NCBI GenBank assembly: GCA_903915535.1
Contig: CAIWTJ010000162.1
Span: 1 to 45,007 of the forward strand
Source of the DNA: Enhydrobacter aerosaccus
Lineage (GTDB): Bacteria > Pseudomonadota > Alphaproteobacteria > Reyranellales > Reyranellaceae
DNA length: 45,007 nucleotides
Direction of reading: 5' to 3'
Position numbers and translations under genes: made by a program
Notes under the pieces: generated by a model
What the model saw: only the letters and a program-made list of their open reading frames with translations
Database searches by the model: none
Told to the model about the DNA's origin: nothing
Shown: piece by piece, positions 8,924 to 18,140 of the stretch
How positions within the stretch are numbered: position 1 is the first letter of the stretch
How the letters are laid out: every line of letters begins with the position of its first letter

Positions 8924-9447
8924 GCGGACCGCGAGCTTCCAGCTCGCTCGGATTCATGAGCGAGCGGGACGCTCGCGGTCCGGAAGACATCGATCGTCGC
9001 CTGCACCAGCGCCAGCACCGCCAGCAGCAGCGCCGCGACCTTGATGACAAAGTATCCGGGGTTCAGCGTCTCGGAGAATTTCTCCAGCATCAGCGCCGAG
9101 CGCCAGGCGGTGGGCCCGATCGTCCAGATCATGAAGAGCGCCCACGGCGCCACGCAGGCGAAGCCGCCCCAGCGGCCGATCGTGCCGCGCACCGCCGGCG
9201 GATAGCCGTGCGCAATCGCATCGACCGCGAGATGGGCGCGCTCGCGCGTGGCGAAGGTCATGGCGAGGCTGACATAGAGCGCGAAGATCCACTGGCCCGC
9301 ATCGTTGGCCTCGCGCGAGCCCGCCTGCACGAAGTCGCGCAGCGGCCATTGCAGGAACAGGATCAGCGCGACCGGCAGCACGAGCCAGCGCCCGGCCTCG
9401 ACGGTCTTGCCCACCACGCGATCGACGCCATCGAGCCAGCGGCTCAT
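8920..9447 (-). CDS. TRAP transporter small permease with a palindrome-encoded C-terminus
   Basis: A 175-residue protein with four hydrophobic segments (about 23-40, 53-72, 95-120 and 132-155) and the family-like stretch FATRERAHLAVDAIAHGYPP between helices 2 and 3. It pairs with the overlapping large permease. GGGGAGGGGAAGCCC precedes the ATG at 9447, fixing the start; the frame is open to 9519 only through the upstream palindrome. The last 19 or so residues (after DVFRT) are encoded by the palindromic element at 8926-8981 and do not resemble the family, so the protein appears to have gained a new tail. The junction still preserves the ATGA overlap with the next gene. Confidence 0.82.
   Translation of the reverse strand: MSRWLDGVDRVVGKTVEAGRWLVLPVALILFLQWPLRDFVQAGSREANDAGQWIFALYVSLAMTFATRERAHLAVDAIAHGYPPAVRGTIGRWGGFACVAPWALFMIWTIGPTAWRSALMLEKFSETLNPGYFVIKVAALLLAVLALVQATIDVFRTASVPLAHESERAGSSRSA
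8926..8981. repeat. Palindromic element, copy A, inside a coding 3' end
   Basis: GGACCGCGAGC (8926-8936) is perfectly complementary to GCTCGCGGTCC (8971-8981). Inner arms AGCTCGCTC and GAGCGAGC (with ATTCAT between) extend the stem. A closely similar element lies at 35449-35507, outside any gene. Here it encodes the C-terminus of the TRAP small permease on the minus strand. Confidence 0.75.
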
Positions 9448-9460
9448 GGGCTTCCCCTCC

Positions 9461-9568
9461 CCGTCATCCCGAGCGTAGCCGAGGGACCTCTTTTTGCGGC
9501 GTCCCTTCGGGAGGAGCAAACCTGAAAAAAGGTCCCTCGGCTACGCTGCGCTGCGCTCGGGATGACGG
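9461..9568. repeat. Long intergenic palindrome
   Basis: CGTCATCCCGAGCGTAGCCG with continuation AGGGACCT (from 9462) is mirrored by AGGTCCCTCGGCTACGCTGC followed by GCTCGGGATGACGG (ending near 9567). An inner arm has a run of T opposite a run of A. It separates the MFS gene from the downstream TRAP pair on the minus strand and probably acts as a terminator or message stabiliser. It is of the dispersed-palindrome kind frequent in alphaproteobacteria; no second copy is visible here. Confidence 0.78.
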
Positions 9569-9573
9569 AGGGG

Positions 9574-10827
9574 TTAGGGAGCCTGTGCCGGCCGGGCCGC
9601 GAGCGCCGCGCCCATCGCCAGCGCTGCGAGACACCCGAAGACCAGGAGCGAATCGGTATAGGTCCCGCTCCAGTCGCGCAATGCGCCGGACAGCACCGGG
9701 CCGATCGCCTGGGCCGCCACTTGCACGGAAAGCGCCGCGCCGCGGATCGCGCCGAAGCTCTCGCGGCCGAAATAGTCCGCCCACGCCACCGGCAGCAGGG
9801 TCAGGATCCCGCCGACGCCCAGGCCGAACAGGCCGCCCGCGGCGCAGGCGCCGGCCAGCGTATCGACCGCGATCAGCGCGAAGGCGCCACCGCTCATCGC
9901 CAGGGCCGCGGCCAGCAGGCCGTAACGTACCGGCCAGCGTCGCGGCAGGAAGCCGATGCCGAAGCCCGAGAGCGCCGTCATCGCCGAGAACACGGCGATC
10001 ACCGTGGCCGCCGCCGTGGGCGGCAGGCCGCGCTCGATCAGGTGGGCGGCCTGATGCAGGCTGACGCCGGCCTGCACCGGATAGACCAGCATCGTGTAGA
10101 GCGACAGCAGCCAGAAGGCCGGCGTCCGCATCGCCGCGGCCCGGCTGAAGCGCGGCTCGGCGACAGGGGCTGTCGCAGCGCCGGTGCCCGGCCGCCGGTC
10201 GGGCACAAGGCCCACGTCCTCGGGCGTGCGCACCAGCAGCAGGAACGTCGGCACGAAGCCCACGATCAGCACGGTGGCGCCGACCGCCACCCAGCCGTCG
10301 CGCCAGTTTCCACCGAGCATCGCGTATTGCGCGATCAACGGCAGGGCCACGAGGCCGGAGGTCTGGGCGAGCGTCGCGATCGAGGCCGCGACCGCGCGGC
10401 GCGCGATAAACCAGTTGTTCAGCGCGCCATAGAGTCCGAGTTCGAAGGGCCCCGCCCAGATCAGCCGCGCGAAGCAGAACAGCAGATAGAAGACGGCCAG
10501 CGAATGGACCAGCGACAGCGCCATGGTGGCAAGCCCGGTGCCCAGCACGGCCAGGCACAGGATCAGGCGCGCGCCGCGGCGGTCGAGTACCGGCCCGATC
10601 AGCGGCGAGAAGAACGCCGCCAGCAGCCCGCCGCCCGAGACCGCGCCCGCGATCGCCATCCGCGACCAGCCGAACTCCGTTGTCATCGGCACCAGAAAGA
10701 TCGACAGCACCGCCACCGCCGGCCCCTGGCGCGCGAAGCCCGCCAGGCACACGCAGCCCAGCACCACCCAGCCGTAGAAGAACGGCAGGCGCGGCACCAG
10801 AAAGCGCGCGAGATAAGGCGGCTTCAT
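9574..10827 (-). CDS. MFS transporter (monocarboxylate/oxalate-formate antiporter-like)
   Basis: A 417-residue inner-membrane carrier with 12 hydrophobic segments in two halves and a central loop near residues 205-230 (DRRPGTGAATAPVAEP). The loop after helix 2 carries GPVLDRRGARLIL (around 78-90), the MFS signature DRxGxR. The N-terminus FFYGWVVLGCVCLAGFARQGPAVAVLSIF and the stretch TTEFGWSR resemble the monocarboxylate/oxalate-formate branch. Small organic acids are typical substrates of that branch; the actual one is unknown. It starts 10 bases after the stop of the preceding small gene and may share its transcript. A strong palindrome follows. Confidence 0.88.
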   Translation of the reverse strand: MKPPYLARFLVPRLPFFYGWVVLGCVCLAGFARQGPAVAVLSIFLVPMTTEFGWSRMAIAGAVSGGGLLAAFFSPLIGPVLDRRGARLILCLAVLGTGLATMALSLVHSLAVFYLLFCFARLIWAGPFELGLYGALNNWFIARRAVAASIATLAQTSGLVALPLIAQYAMLGGNWRDGWVAVGATVLIVGFVPTFLLLVRTPEDVGLVPDRRPGTGAATAPVAEPRFSRAAAMRTPAFWLLSLYTMLVYPVQAGVSLHQAAHLIERGLPPTAAATVIAVFSAMTALSGFGIGFLPRRWPVRYGLLAAALAMSGGAFALIAVDTLAGACAAGGLFGLGVGGILTLLPVAWADYFGRESFGAIRGAALSVQVAAQAIGPVLSGALRDWSGTYTDSLLVFGCLAALAMGAALAARPAQAP

Positions 10828-10837
10828 CAGACGCCCG

Positions 10838-11248
10838 TCACGAGCGAGTCTGGCTCCAGCGAGTATCGATGACAGCTGCGATCAGGTCGTAGTTGGCCCA
10901 GCTGTCTTCCACCAGATAGTCGGACTTGAGCTTGCCCACCAAGACCTTCTGATAGTCGGCCATGTAGGCCTTTGGATAGTACGCCTCGGCGAAGGCCGCG
11001 CTGTCAGGCGTCATGTCGTCCGAGACAAATGCGCCATCGGATACCTTCATCAGGAAGGCGCTACCCGTCATTTGGCGCGCACGGACTTTTTCCAGATCGG
11101 CGGTCCAGTCGGGCTCCTCGCTCCACATTCCATTCAGGATGGCCCAAGCGACGAACATGCCGATATGGGTCGCACCCGCTTGCTCGGGCAAATCCTCCGG
11201 AAATTCGTCGCTTCCCCAGTGCCAGGAGGCGTCATCAAGCTTGGGCAC
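10838..11248 (-). CDS. Small acidic conserved protein (DUF7832-like)
   Basis: A 136-residue cytoplasmic protein with no signal or membrane segment. The opening KLDDASWHWGSDEFPEDLPEQAGATHIGMFVAWAIL is a pattern I associate with a conserved uncharacterised family (DUF7832, as I recall it), often found as stand-alone single-domain proteins. No catalytic residues are apparent and I assign no function. The start is a GTG at 11248 with GGGGGAA seven bases upstream. It diverges from mutS with 58 bases between starts, so both promoters must lie in that short gap or overlap the genes. The MFS gene follows 10 bases downstream. Confidence 0.75.
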   Translation of the reverse strand: MPKLDDASWHWGSDEFPEDLPEQAGATHIGMFVAWAILNGMWSEEPDWTADLEKVRARQMTGSAFLMKVSDGAFVSDDMTPDSAAFAEAYYPKAYMADYQKVLVGKLKSDYLVEDSWANYDLIAAVIDTRWSQTRS

Positions 11249-11306
11249 GCGGTTTCCCCCAATTGGCCCCCAATCGCCGGGAGCCCTGCCATGCTAAACC
11301 TGAAAC

Positions 11307-13985
11307 GTGCCCGACAGCAGTCCCCCGCCCTCGGTAATTCCGGCCGACGCCACGCCCATGATGCGCCAGTACCTGGCGATCAAGGCGTCGCATCCGGACC
11401 ATCTCGTGTTCTACCGGATGGGCGATTTCTACGAGCTGTTCTTCGACGATGCGGTGCGCGCATCGGCCGCCCTCGACATCGCGCTGACCAAGCGCGGCCA
11501 GCACCTGGGCGAGGACATCAAGATGTGCGGCGTGCCGGTGCACAGCCACGAGGCCTATCTGTCGCGCCTGATCCGCCAGGGCTTCAAGGTCGCGGTCTGC
11601 GAGCAGACGGAAGATCCCGCCGAAGCCAAGAAGCGCGGCGCTAAGTCGGTGGTCGAGCGCGCCGTCGTGCGCGTGATCACGCCCGGCACGCTCACCGAGG
11701 ATTCGCTGCTCGACGCGCGCAGCCACAATTACCTCGCCGCCATCGCCGAGGCGCAGGGCGAGCTGGCGCTGGCCTGGCTCGATCTCTCCACCGCCGACTT
11801 CGCGACCCAGCCGCTGCAGCCCGCGCAGCTCGCGGCCGCCCTGGCGCGCCTCGCACCCGGCGAACTGCTGGTGCCCGACCGCCTGCTCGCGCGCGACGGA
11901 CTGAAGGCCGCGTTCGAGGACTGGAATGCCGCGCTGACGCCGCTCCCCAGCGCGCGCTTCGATTCGGACAACGCCGCCAAGCGCCTGCAGGCCGCGTTCA
12001 ACGTGGCCGCCCTCGACAGCTTCGGCGCCTTCACGCGCGCGGAGATCGCGGCCTGCGGCGCGCTGCTCGACTATGTGGAGCTGACGCAGGCGGGCAAGCG
12101 CCCTGCCCTCTCGCCGCCGCGCCGCGAGCGGCCCGACGGCACGATGGAGATCGATCCCGCGACGCGCCGCAACCTCGAGCTGGTGAAGAGCCTCGACGGC
12201 AAGCGCGACGGCAGCCTGCTCGCCACCATCGACCGCACGCTCACCGGCCCCGGCGCGCGCCTGCTGGCCGAACGGCTCGCGGCCCCGCTCACCGATCGCG
12301 CCGAGATCGAGCGCCGCCTCGACCTGGTGCAGCTCTTCGTCGAGCGTCCTGCGCTGCGCGAAAAAGTCCGCGACGCGCTGAAGCGCACGCCCGACGTCGA
12401 ACGCGCGCTGCAACGCCTCTCGGTCGGCCGTGGCGGCCCGCGCGATCTTCTGGCGCTGCGGGACGGGCTCGACTCCGCCGAAGCGCTGTCGGCGGTGCTC
12501 GGCGCCGAGCCAGAAGCGCTCGCCCCGCCGCCCGCGCCACTCGGTGAAATCGTGAAGGCCGCGACCGGCCATCGCGCGCTGATCCAGTCGCTCTCCGTAG
12601 CCCTGGCCGACGAGCCGCCGCTGTTCGCGCGCGACGGCGGCTTCATCCGCGCGGGTTACAAGCCCGAGCTCGACGAACAGCGCACCCTGCGCGACGACAG
12701 CCGCAAGACCGTGGCCGCGCTCGAGGCCAAGTATCGCGCGGCGACCAATGTCGCGACGCTGAAAATCCGCCATAACAACATGATCGGCTACCACATCGAG
12801 GTGACGGCCACGCACGCCGACAAGCTCGATCTTGCCGCGCTGGGTTTCACGCGCCGGCAGTCGATGTCGAACGCCACGCGCTTCAGCACGGCGGAGCTGG
12901 CGGACCTCGAGACCCGCATCGGCCGCGCCGCCGACCAGGCGCTGGCGATCGAGCTCGCGATCTTCGACGTGCTGCTGGGCGAGGCGATGGCCGTCTCCGT
13001 CGCCATCGTGGCCGCCGGCCGTGCGCTCGCCGCCCTCGACGTCGCGGCGGCCTCGGCGGAACTCGCGACCAGCGGCAACTACGTGCGCCCGGTGCTGAGC
13101 GACGACACGCAGTTCAAGCTCGACGGCGGCCGCCATCCCGTCGTCGAGGCAGCACTCTCGCGCCACGGCGGCACGGGCTTCGTGCCCAACGACTGCGACC
13201 TCGGCGACGCGCGCCGCCTCTGGCTGCTGACCGGCCCGAACATGGCCGGCAAGTCGACGTTCCTGCGCCAGAATGCGCTGCTCGCGGTGATGGCGCAGGC
13301 GGGCTCGTTCGTGCCGGCGAAGTCCGCGCACATCGGCATCGTCGACCGCCTGTTCAGCCGCGTCGGCGCCTCCGACGACCTCGCGCGCGGTCGCTCGACC
13401 TTCATGGTCGAGATGGTCGAGACCGCCGCGATCCTGAACCAGGCAACCAGCCGCAGCCTCGTCATCCTCGACGAGATCGGCCGCGGCACCGCCACGTTCG
13501 ACGGCCTCTCGATCGCCTGGGCGACGCTCGAGCACCTGCACGAGGTCAACAGGTGCCGAGCGCTGTTCGCCACGCACTATCACGAGCTGGGCGCGCTCAA
13601 GGAGCGGCTGGCCTCGCTCGCGCCCTACACGATGCGCGTCAAGGAATGGCAGAACCAGGTCGTGTTCCTGCATGAGGTGGCGCCCGGCGCCGCCGACCGC
13701 AGCTACGGCATCCACGTGGCCCAGCTTGCGGGCCTGCCGCAGGCCGTCGTCAGCCGTGCCGAGGAAGTGCTGGCCGAACTGGAGAAGGGCGAACAGTCCG
13801 GTGCCGTGACGCGGTTGGCCGACGATCTCCCGCTGTTCGCCTCAGCGCCCGCGCGCCCGGCGAGCGGTAGCGCGAAGGCCAAGGAGTCGGAAGTCGAGCA
13901 GGCGCTCGAAGCGATCAATCCCGACGAGCTGACGCCCAAGCAGGCGCTGGACGTGCTCTACGAGTTGAGACGTTTGAAGCGCTAG
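11307..13985 (+). CDS. mutS: DNA mismatch repair protein MutS
   Basis: An 892-residue mismatch-recognition ATPase that starts methyl-independent or MutL-dependent repair. The mismatch-binding motif is MGDFYELF with Phe41 and Glu43. The connector and lever/clamp domains follow. The Walker A motif GPNMAGKST is near residues 643-651, Walker B reads [12 protein letters not shown], and ATHYHEL follows. The helix-turn-helix dimer region has [14 protein letters not shown]. The C-terminus [13 protein letters not shown] is the usual MutS end. Length is normal (850-910). The start is GTG 11307 without a clear ribosome site; an in-frame ATG pair at residues 18-19 (MMRQYL) is an alternative. Its stop overlaps the convergent photolyase stop. 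Confidence 0.97.
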   Translation: MPDSSPPPSVIPADATPMMRQYLAIKASHPDHLVFYRMGDFYELFFDDAVRASAALDIALTKRGQHLGEDIKMCGVPVHSHEAYLSRLIRQGFKVAVCEQTEDPAEAKKRGAKSVVERAVVRVITPGTLTEDSLLDARSHNYLAAIAEAQGELALAWLDLSTADFATQPLQPAQLAAALARLAPGELLVPDRLLARDGLKAAFEDWNAALTPLPSARFDSDNAAKRLQAAFNVAALDSFGAFTRAEIAACGALLDYVELTQAGKRPALSPPRRERPDGTMEIDPATRRNLELVKSLDGKRDGSLLATIDRTLTGPGARLLAERLAAPLTDRAEIERRLDLVQLFVERPALREKVRDALKRTPDVERALQRLSVGRGGPRDLLALRDGLDSAEALSAVLGAEPEALAPPPAPLGEIVKAATGHRALIQSLSVALADEPPLFARDGGFIRAGYKPELDEQRTLRDDSRKTVAALEAKYRAATNVATLKIRHNNMIGYHIEVTATHADKLDLAALGFTRRQSMSNATRFSTAELADLETRIGRAADQALAIELAIFDVLLGEAMAVSVAIVAAGRALAALDVAAASAELATSGNYVRPVLSDDTQFKLDGGRHPVVEAALSRHGGTGFVPNDCDLGDARRLWLLTGPNMAGKSTFLRQNALLAVMAQAGSFVPAKSAHIGIVDRLFSRVGASDDLARGRSTFMVEMVETAAILNQATSRSLVILDEIGRGTATFDGLSIAWATLEHLHEVNRCRALFATHYHELGALKERLASLAPYTMRVKEWQNQVVFLHEVAPGAADRSYGIHVAQLAGLPQAVVSRAEEVLAELEKGEQSGAVTRLADDLPLFASAPARPASGSAKAKESEVEQALEAINPDELTPKQALDVLYELRRLKR

Positions 13986-15511
13986 ACGCTCGCGAGTGCA
14001 TCCAGAAACGAACGAGCCTGTTCGACGATTTTCCGTCGCTCTTCGAGAGGCCACGCGGCGAGCGTGCGATAGGGCATTGCCAGGCGGGGATTGCCGCGCA
14101 GTTGCTTCTGGTTGCGCAGCAGGAACGCCCAGTAGAGGAAATTGAAGGGGCAGGCATCGGGTCCCGACCTTTCGCGCACGTCGTAGCGGCAGCCTTTGCA
14201 GAAGTCGGACATGCGATTGATGTAGGCGCCCGACGCAGCGTAGGGCTTGGACGCCAGCAGGCCGCCGTCGGCGTAGATCGCCATGCCGTGGGTGTTGGGC
14301 AGCTCGACCCACTCGATCGCGTCGGCATAGACCGCGAGATACCATTCGGCGATTTCCATGGGTTTGATGCCGGCCAGCAGCGCGAAGTTGCCGGTCAGAA
14401 TCAGGCGCTGGATGTGGTGCGAGTAGGCATGCCGCAGCGTGTCGCCGATCGCGTGGTGCAGGCAGTTCATGTCGGTCTTGGCGTCCCAGTAGAACCACGG
14501 CAGCGGCGTGTCGGCGCCGAGTGCGTTGCTCTCGCCGTAGCGCGGCCCCTGCGCCCAGTAGACGCCGCGCACGTATTCGCGCCAACCAAGAATCTGTCGG
14601 ATGAAGCCTTCGGCGGCGTTCAACGGAACGCGGCCCGCGCGGTATTCCGCTTCGACCCGCCGGCAGACTTCGGACGCTGTCAGAAGACCGGCGTTCAGGT
14701 AGGGCGAGAGAACGGAATGGTGCACGAACGGCGCGCCCGCCTTCATGGCGTCCTGGTAGTCGCCGAAGCTCCGCAGCGAAACTTGGATGAAATCCTCGAA
14801 CGCCGCGAGGGCGCCTGCACGGTCGACCGCCCAGCCGAACGGCACGATCGCGCCTACATTGTCAGGAAAGGTGCCGCTCACGAGGTCGATGACCTCGCGG
14901 GTCACGGGATCGGGCTCGATCCGCAATCGCGCAGGGATCGCGGCATCGCGCGGCAGTCTCTTGCGATTGTCGGTGTCGAAATTCCAGCGCCCGCCGCAGG
15001 GCGCGTCGCCATTCATCAGCAGGCCCGTCTCGCGGCGCATGTCGCGGTAGAAGAACTCCATGCGGCGCGGCTTGGGCGAATTGAACCAGCGGGCGCGGAA
15101 GGCGTCTGAGGCGAGGAACCTGCTGTCTTCCCGCATCTCCAGCGAAATACCGGATTGCTCTTTCCAGGCCTCGAGCAGGTGAAGGACGCGCCATTCGCCG
15201 GGGGCCGTGACAACCACGCGATGCGCCGCATGACGCTTCACGGCGCGCGTGAGTTCACCTGCCAGGCTGCCGGTGTTGGCAGGATCATCGAGGTGCACGT
15301 AGTCGACGGTGATGCCGTGTGCCGAAAGCTCCCGCGCGAAGTGGCGCATGGCCGAAAAGAAGAAGACCAGCTTCTGCTTGTGGTGACGGACATAGGTCGC
15401 CTCCTCGATCACTTCGGCGATCAGCACGACATCCGTGCGCGGGTCGATGTCCGCCAGCGCCGCCACGCCCGACGACAGCTGGTCGCCCAGCACCAGCCTC
15501 AGCGTGGTCAC
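13982..15511 (-). CDS. phrB: FeS-containing (6-4) photolyase / cryptochrome (PhrB/CryB type)
   Basis: A 509-residue light-dependent DNA repair enzyme of the bacterial FeS-BCP family, which repairs (6-4) photoproducts using FAD, a ribolumazine antenna and a 4Fe-4S cluster. All four cluster cysteines are present: Cys350 (TDMNC), Cys438 and Cys441 (FCKGC) and Cys454 (DACPFN), at the same numbering I recall for Agrobacterium PhrB. The YSHHIQRL stretch gives the paired histidines 365 and 366 used in (6-4) repair. The N-terminal Rossmann domain starts LRLVLGDQL. The GTG start overlaps the DUF2256 stop by four bases, so the two are coupled. Its stop TAG shares the palindrome CTAG with the mutS stop. 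Confidence 0.95.
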   Translation of the reverse strand: MTTLRLVLGDQLSSGVAALADIDPRTDVVLIAEVIEEATYVRHHKQKLVFFFSAMRHFARELSAHGITVDYVHLDDPANTGSLAGELTRAVKRHAAHRVVVTAPGEWRVLHLLEAWKEQSGISLEMREDSRFLASDAFRARWFNSPKPRRMEFFYRDMRRETGLLMNGDAPCGGRWNFDTDNRKRLPRDAAIPARLRIEPDPVTREVIDLVSGTFPDNVGAIVPFGWAVDRAGALAAFEDFIQVSLRSFGDYQDAMKAGAPFVHHSVLSPYLNAGLLTASEVCRRVEAEYRAGRVPLNAAEGFIRQILGWREYVRGVYWAQGPRYGESNALGADTPLPWFYWDAKTDMNCLHHAIGDTLRHAYSHHIQRLILTGNFALLAGIKPMEIAEWYLAVYADAIEWVELPNTHGMAIYADGGLLASKPYAASGAYINRMSDFCKGCRYDVRERSGPDACPFNFLYWAFLLRNQKQLRGNPRLAMPYRTLAAWPLEERRKIVEQARSFLDALASV

Positions 15512-15690
15512 GCGCCGTCCGCGGGCGTGCGCGTCTTGCTGTCGCCGCGGCAGCGGTCGGAGCAGAACTTCACTTCAGCCCAGTCGCGCGCCCATTTCTT
15601 GCGCCATGCGAACGGCCGGCCGCAGACCGCGCAGTCCTTGGTTGGCAGGTTGGGTTTTCGAAAACGCTCGATAGCTTGCGGCTTGGCCAT
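15508..15690 (-). CDS. DUF2256 protein, small zinc-ribbon-like partner of photolyase
   Basis: A 60-residue basic protein matching the DUF2256 pattern KPNLPTKDCAVCGRPF, then WRKKWARDW, then KFCSDRCR. Four cysteines as CxxC and CxxxC probably bind one zinc ion. The family is frequently found beside FeS-type photolyase genes and here overlaps that gene by four bases, implying a linked role; no biochemical function is established to my knowledge. I chose ATG 15690 because homologous sequence begins about there; a GTG six codons earlier is also open. No strong ribosome site is visible. Confidence 0.88.
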   Translation of the reverse strand: MAKPQAIERFRKPNLPTKDCAVCGRPFAWRKKWARDWAEVKFCSDRCRGDSKTRTPADGA

Positions 15691-15723
15691 GCGTGCATCG
15701 TACGACACGCCGCCTGCGCTGGA

Positions 15724-16716
15724 TCAGGCCGGCTTCGTCCCCGTGGCCTTCACCACCTCCGCCCAGGTCGCCATGTCCTTCTCGATGAACGCCGCGAATT
15801 GTGACGGCGTGCCGGGGTTGGCGATGCTGGCGCGCTCCTCGATCTGGCGCACCATCCCGGGATCGCGCAGCAGCGCCGTCACGTCGGCGTTGATCCTGGT
15901 GACGATCGCGTCGGGCACCTTTGCGGGCGCGGCGAGGCCGGACCAGCCAGCCGACGCATAGCCCGGCACCGTCTCGGCGATCGTCGGAATCTTTTCCAGC
16001 GGCGGCGGCGCGCGGCGCGCCGTCGTGACGGCCAGCGCCTTGATGCGGCCGTCGCGGATCGCGTTCAGCGACGAGGCGGTGCTGTCCATCATCAGCTTCA
16101 CGTGGCCGCCCAGCAGGTCGGCCATCGCGGGGCCGCTGCCCTTGTAGGGAATGTGCTCGATGTCGATCTTCGCGCGCAGCTTGAACAGCTCCATGCTGAG
16201 ATGCTGCGCGGTGCCCGGACCCGCCGAGGCATAGGAGAGCTTGCCCGGCTCCTTCTGCGCGAGCGCGATCAGCTCGGCCGTCGTGCTCGCGGGGAAACTG
16301 GGATGCGCCACGATCACCAGCGGCGCCACGACGATGTTAGTGATCGGCTTGAAGTCGACCAGCGGCCTGTACGGCAGGTCGGCATAGAGGCTGGGGTTCA
16401 CGCCGAAGGTGCCGCTGGTCACCGCCATCAGCGTATGACCATCGGGCGTCGCGGCCTTGCCGGTCTCGGTGCCGGGAATGCCGCCGCCGCCGCCCTTGTT
16501 CTCGACGATGACCTGCTGCTTCCACACCTCGGTCAGCCGCTCGCCGATCAGGCGCGTGAAGATGTCGGCCGCCTGGCCGGGCGGAAACGGCACGATGATG
16601 CGCACCGGCTTGCTGGGCCATGCGGCTTGTGCCCGTGCGGCCGTGATGACGAACGGCGCGGCCAAGGGCGTTGCAAGGCCCAGCGCCAGCGCGCGGCGGC
16701 GGATGAGTGTGGTCAT
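15724..16716 (-). CDS. Bug/TctC-family tripartite tricarboxylate transporter binding protein
   Basis: A 330-residue periplasmic binding protein. The signal has RRRALALGLATPLAAPFVI ending ARAQA, compatible with Tat or Sec export. The mature start is AWPSKPVRIIVPFPPGQAADIFTR, the classic Bug motif, followed by VENKGGGGGIPGTE, then MDSTASSLNAIRDGRIKALAVT. These proteins feed carboxylates or other small ligands to TctAB permeases, but most genomes have many more Bug genes than permeases, and none lies beside this one. GGGAGGAAATC before ATG 16716 fixes the start. It lies 26 bases downstream of the TetR gene stop and is probably co-transcribed with it. Confidence 0.93.
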   Translation of the reverse strand: MTTLIRRRALALGLATPLAAPFVITAARAQAAWPSKPVRIIVPFPPGQAADIFTRLIGERLTEVWKQQVIVENKGGGGGIPGTETGKAATPDGHTLMAVTSGTFGVNPSLYADLPYRPLVDFKPITNIVVAPLVIVAHPSFPASTTAELIALAQKEPGKLSYASAGPGTAQHLSMELFKLRAKIDIEHIPYKGSGPAMADLLGGHVKLMMDSTASSLNAIRDGRIKALAVTTARRAPPPLEKIPTIAETVPGYASAGWSGLAAPAKVPDAIVTRINADVTALLRDPGMVRQIEERASIANPGTPSQFAAFIEKDMATWAEVVKATGTKPA

Positions 16717-16742
16717 GATTTCCTCCCGATCGTCGGGAGAAG

Positions 16743-17357
16743 CTAGCACGGCGTTGGCGGCAGCAGACGGTCGATGGCGGTGATCCAGGCCTGCACCGCT
16801 TCTTCATAAGAAAGGCCGTGGTCCTCGCGCATGCGACCCCAGCTTTGCATGTCGACCACGGCCTCGAGGGCGAGCAGGGTCGCGCGGCGCTCGGCATCGG
16901 GAAGGGTCGCGAGTTCCGGTTCATACATAAGCTGCAGGCGCTCGTAGATCAGGGTGCGGGCGATCCGCACGCGGCGCTCCAGCCCCGGCGCCGAGTCCTG
17001 ATAGTGCAGCAGCATGCGCCAGAGCGGCAGCCAGCGCTCGCTGTTGCGGGCCCGCACGTCGACCTGGAACCGGATGCGGGCTTGGCGGTCGGCCGTGCGC
17101 ATGTCGCCGACCGGGACCGAGAGACCCTGCGCGATCGCATAGTCGCAGGTCGCTTCGCTCAGTGTCGCGATGTCGGAAAAATGCAGATAGAGCGTCCGCA
17201 GCGAGTAGCCGGCGCGCTCGGCGATCTGTGCGGCCGTCGGTAGAACCCTCTGTTCGCTCAACAACGCGATGTAGGCTTCGACGATCTCGCGCTTCGTTCG
17301 CTCGCTGCGCGCACTCCTGCCATCGGATTCGTTCGCGCCTGCCGGATCGTCTTTCAA
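16743..17357 (-). CDS. TetR-family transcriptional regulator
   Basis: A 204-residue regulator. Residues 17-62 form a TetR helix-turn-helix: RSERTKREIVEAYIALL, then PTAAQIAERAGYSLRTLYLHFSD. The rest is a helical ligand-binding and dimer domain. The protein likely represses its own operon and the binding-protein gene 26 bases downstream, though no palindromic operator was identified with confidence upstream. The start assigned is TTG 17357, which places a normal short N-terminal arm before the DNA-binding domain; a weak GGAAGG lies about 17 bases upstream, so a slightly different start is possible. Confidence 0.87.
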   Translation of the reverse strand: MKDDPAGANESDGRSARSERTKREIVEAYIALLSEQRVLPTAAQIAERAGYSLRTLYLHFSDIATLSEATCDYAIAQGLSVPVGDMRTADRQARIRFQVDVRARNSERWLPLWRMLLHYQDSAPGLERRVRIARTLIYERLQLMYEPELATLPDAERRATLLALEAVVDMQSWGRMREDHGLSYEEAVQAWITAIDRLLPPTPC

Positions 17358-17620
17358 CGAAAGCTTCGCCTTCCTGTCCCGTCCGAAGCAGAGCGCGGAA
17401 CCAATACTCCCACGACGACGCTACGCGCTTTTGCCGACGATGGATCAATGCAGACGCGATGACGGCCCTCAAAACATTCGTGCGAAATTGCATCGGACAT
17501 TCAACAAGGCTCGTTGCGGCTGTCGCGCCGGATCGGGACCGAGCGTGGACTGCAAGCAGCGTGCACAAATCATTGCCTTGCCGATTCCGTCCGCGACGAT
17601 GGTTGCCGGAAGGTGGGACG
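17358..17620. other. 263-base gap without a supported gene
   Basis: This interval between the divergent TetR gene and the small membrane-protein gene is somewhat less GC-rich than its surroundings. Short open frames here lack ribosome sites and recognisable protein character. It must hold the TetR promoter and possibly a plus-strand promoter for the small genes; I could not single out convincing -35/-10 boxes. Confidence 0.4.
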
Positions 17621-17719
17621 ATGAACAATGAGTTGCGCCGGATGCTTGTGTGGCTGGCCGTGGGTTTTGCGCTTACCGAAACCACGGTCATGGCGATCAA
17701 CGTTTGGCTTTTCCGCTAG
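17621..17719 (+). CDS. Very small single-pass membrane protein
   Basis: A 32-residue protein, MNNELRRMLVWLAVGFALTE followed by TTVMAINVWLFR. The first seven residues are polar and carry two arginines, and the rest is one hydrophobic helix, so a membrane miniprotein with its N-terminus inside is expected. GGAAGG lies about seven bases before the ATG. I do not recognise a family. It is the first of three small plus-strand genes between two minus-strand neighbours, with 109 bases to the next. Confidence 0.5.
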   Translation: MNNELRRMLVWLAVGFALTETTVMAINVWLFR

Positions 17720-17828
17720 CCCGGTCCCGGGCGATCGCGAACCGCAGGCCCTTTTCGTCTCCAAAATGGATCCATGATGAACAGTTCACACCCCCCAAAG
17801 CGTTTCGCCAATACAGGAGGTCGTCTCG

Positions 17829-18140
17829 ATGCCCGCTCTTCATGATCGCGACGGTGTTGTCGATGAGGCGGGGGTCGTCTTCGATCTGTCCGATCCGGAC
17901 GCGATACTCGACGAGCGGTCGGTGATGAGATTTGCCAGGGCGCTGGCGTTCGGCGAGGGCGAGACCTCTCTCCGCCCCGCGGCGATCGCGGCCGGGGCGC
18001 ATCGCAGTTACATCGCCTGTCTCTTCGCGCAACTTCCGCAGACGGAGCGGGCGATCGGGGTCTTTGGAACGACCGCCCAGGCACGCGCGTGGCTGGCGAA
18101 TCGCAGTGCGGGTTCGGCCCCGCACGGGAGGCAACCATGA
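17829..18140 (+). CDS. Small uncharacterised soluble protein
   Basis: A 103-residue acidic to neutral protein with no signal or membrane segment. The segment VVFDLSDPDAILDERSVMRFARAL followed by AAGAHRSYIACLFAQLPQTERAIGVFGTTAQARAWL suggests an alpha/beta fold. The end, VFGTTAQARAWLA, is loosely like the last strand and helix of STAS-type proteins, but I would not claim that family. ACAGGAGG lies eight bases before the ATG, a strong ribosome site. Its stop overlaps the start of the next gene (ATGA), so the two are coupled. Confidence 0.7.
   Translation: MPALHDRDGVVDEAGVVFDLSDPDAILDERSVMRFARALAFGEGETSLRPAAIAAGAHRSYIACLFAQLPQTERAIGVFGTTAQARAWLANRSAGSAPHGRQP

Noticed and set aside
11235..13715. 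Minus-strand open frame of about 830 codons
   Set aside because: Antisense shadow of mutS; the sense frame has every MutS motif.
17431..17631. Plus-strand 66-codon frame before the small membrane-protein gene
   Set aside because: No ribosome site, no protein character, and overlaps the better supported 32-residue gene.
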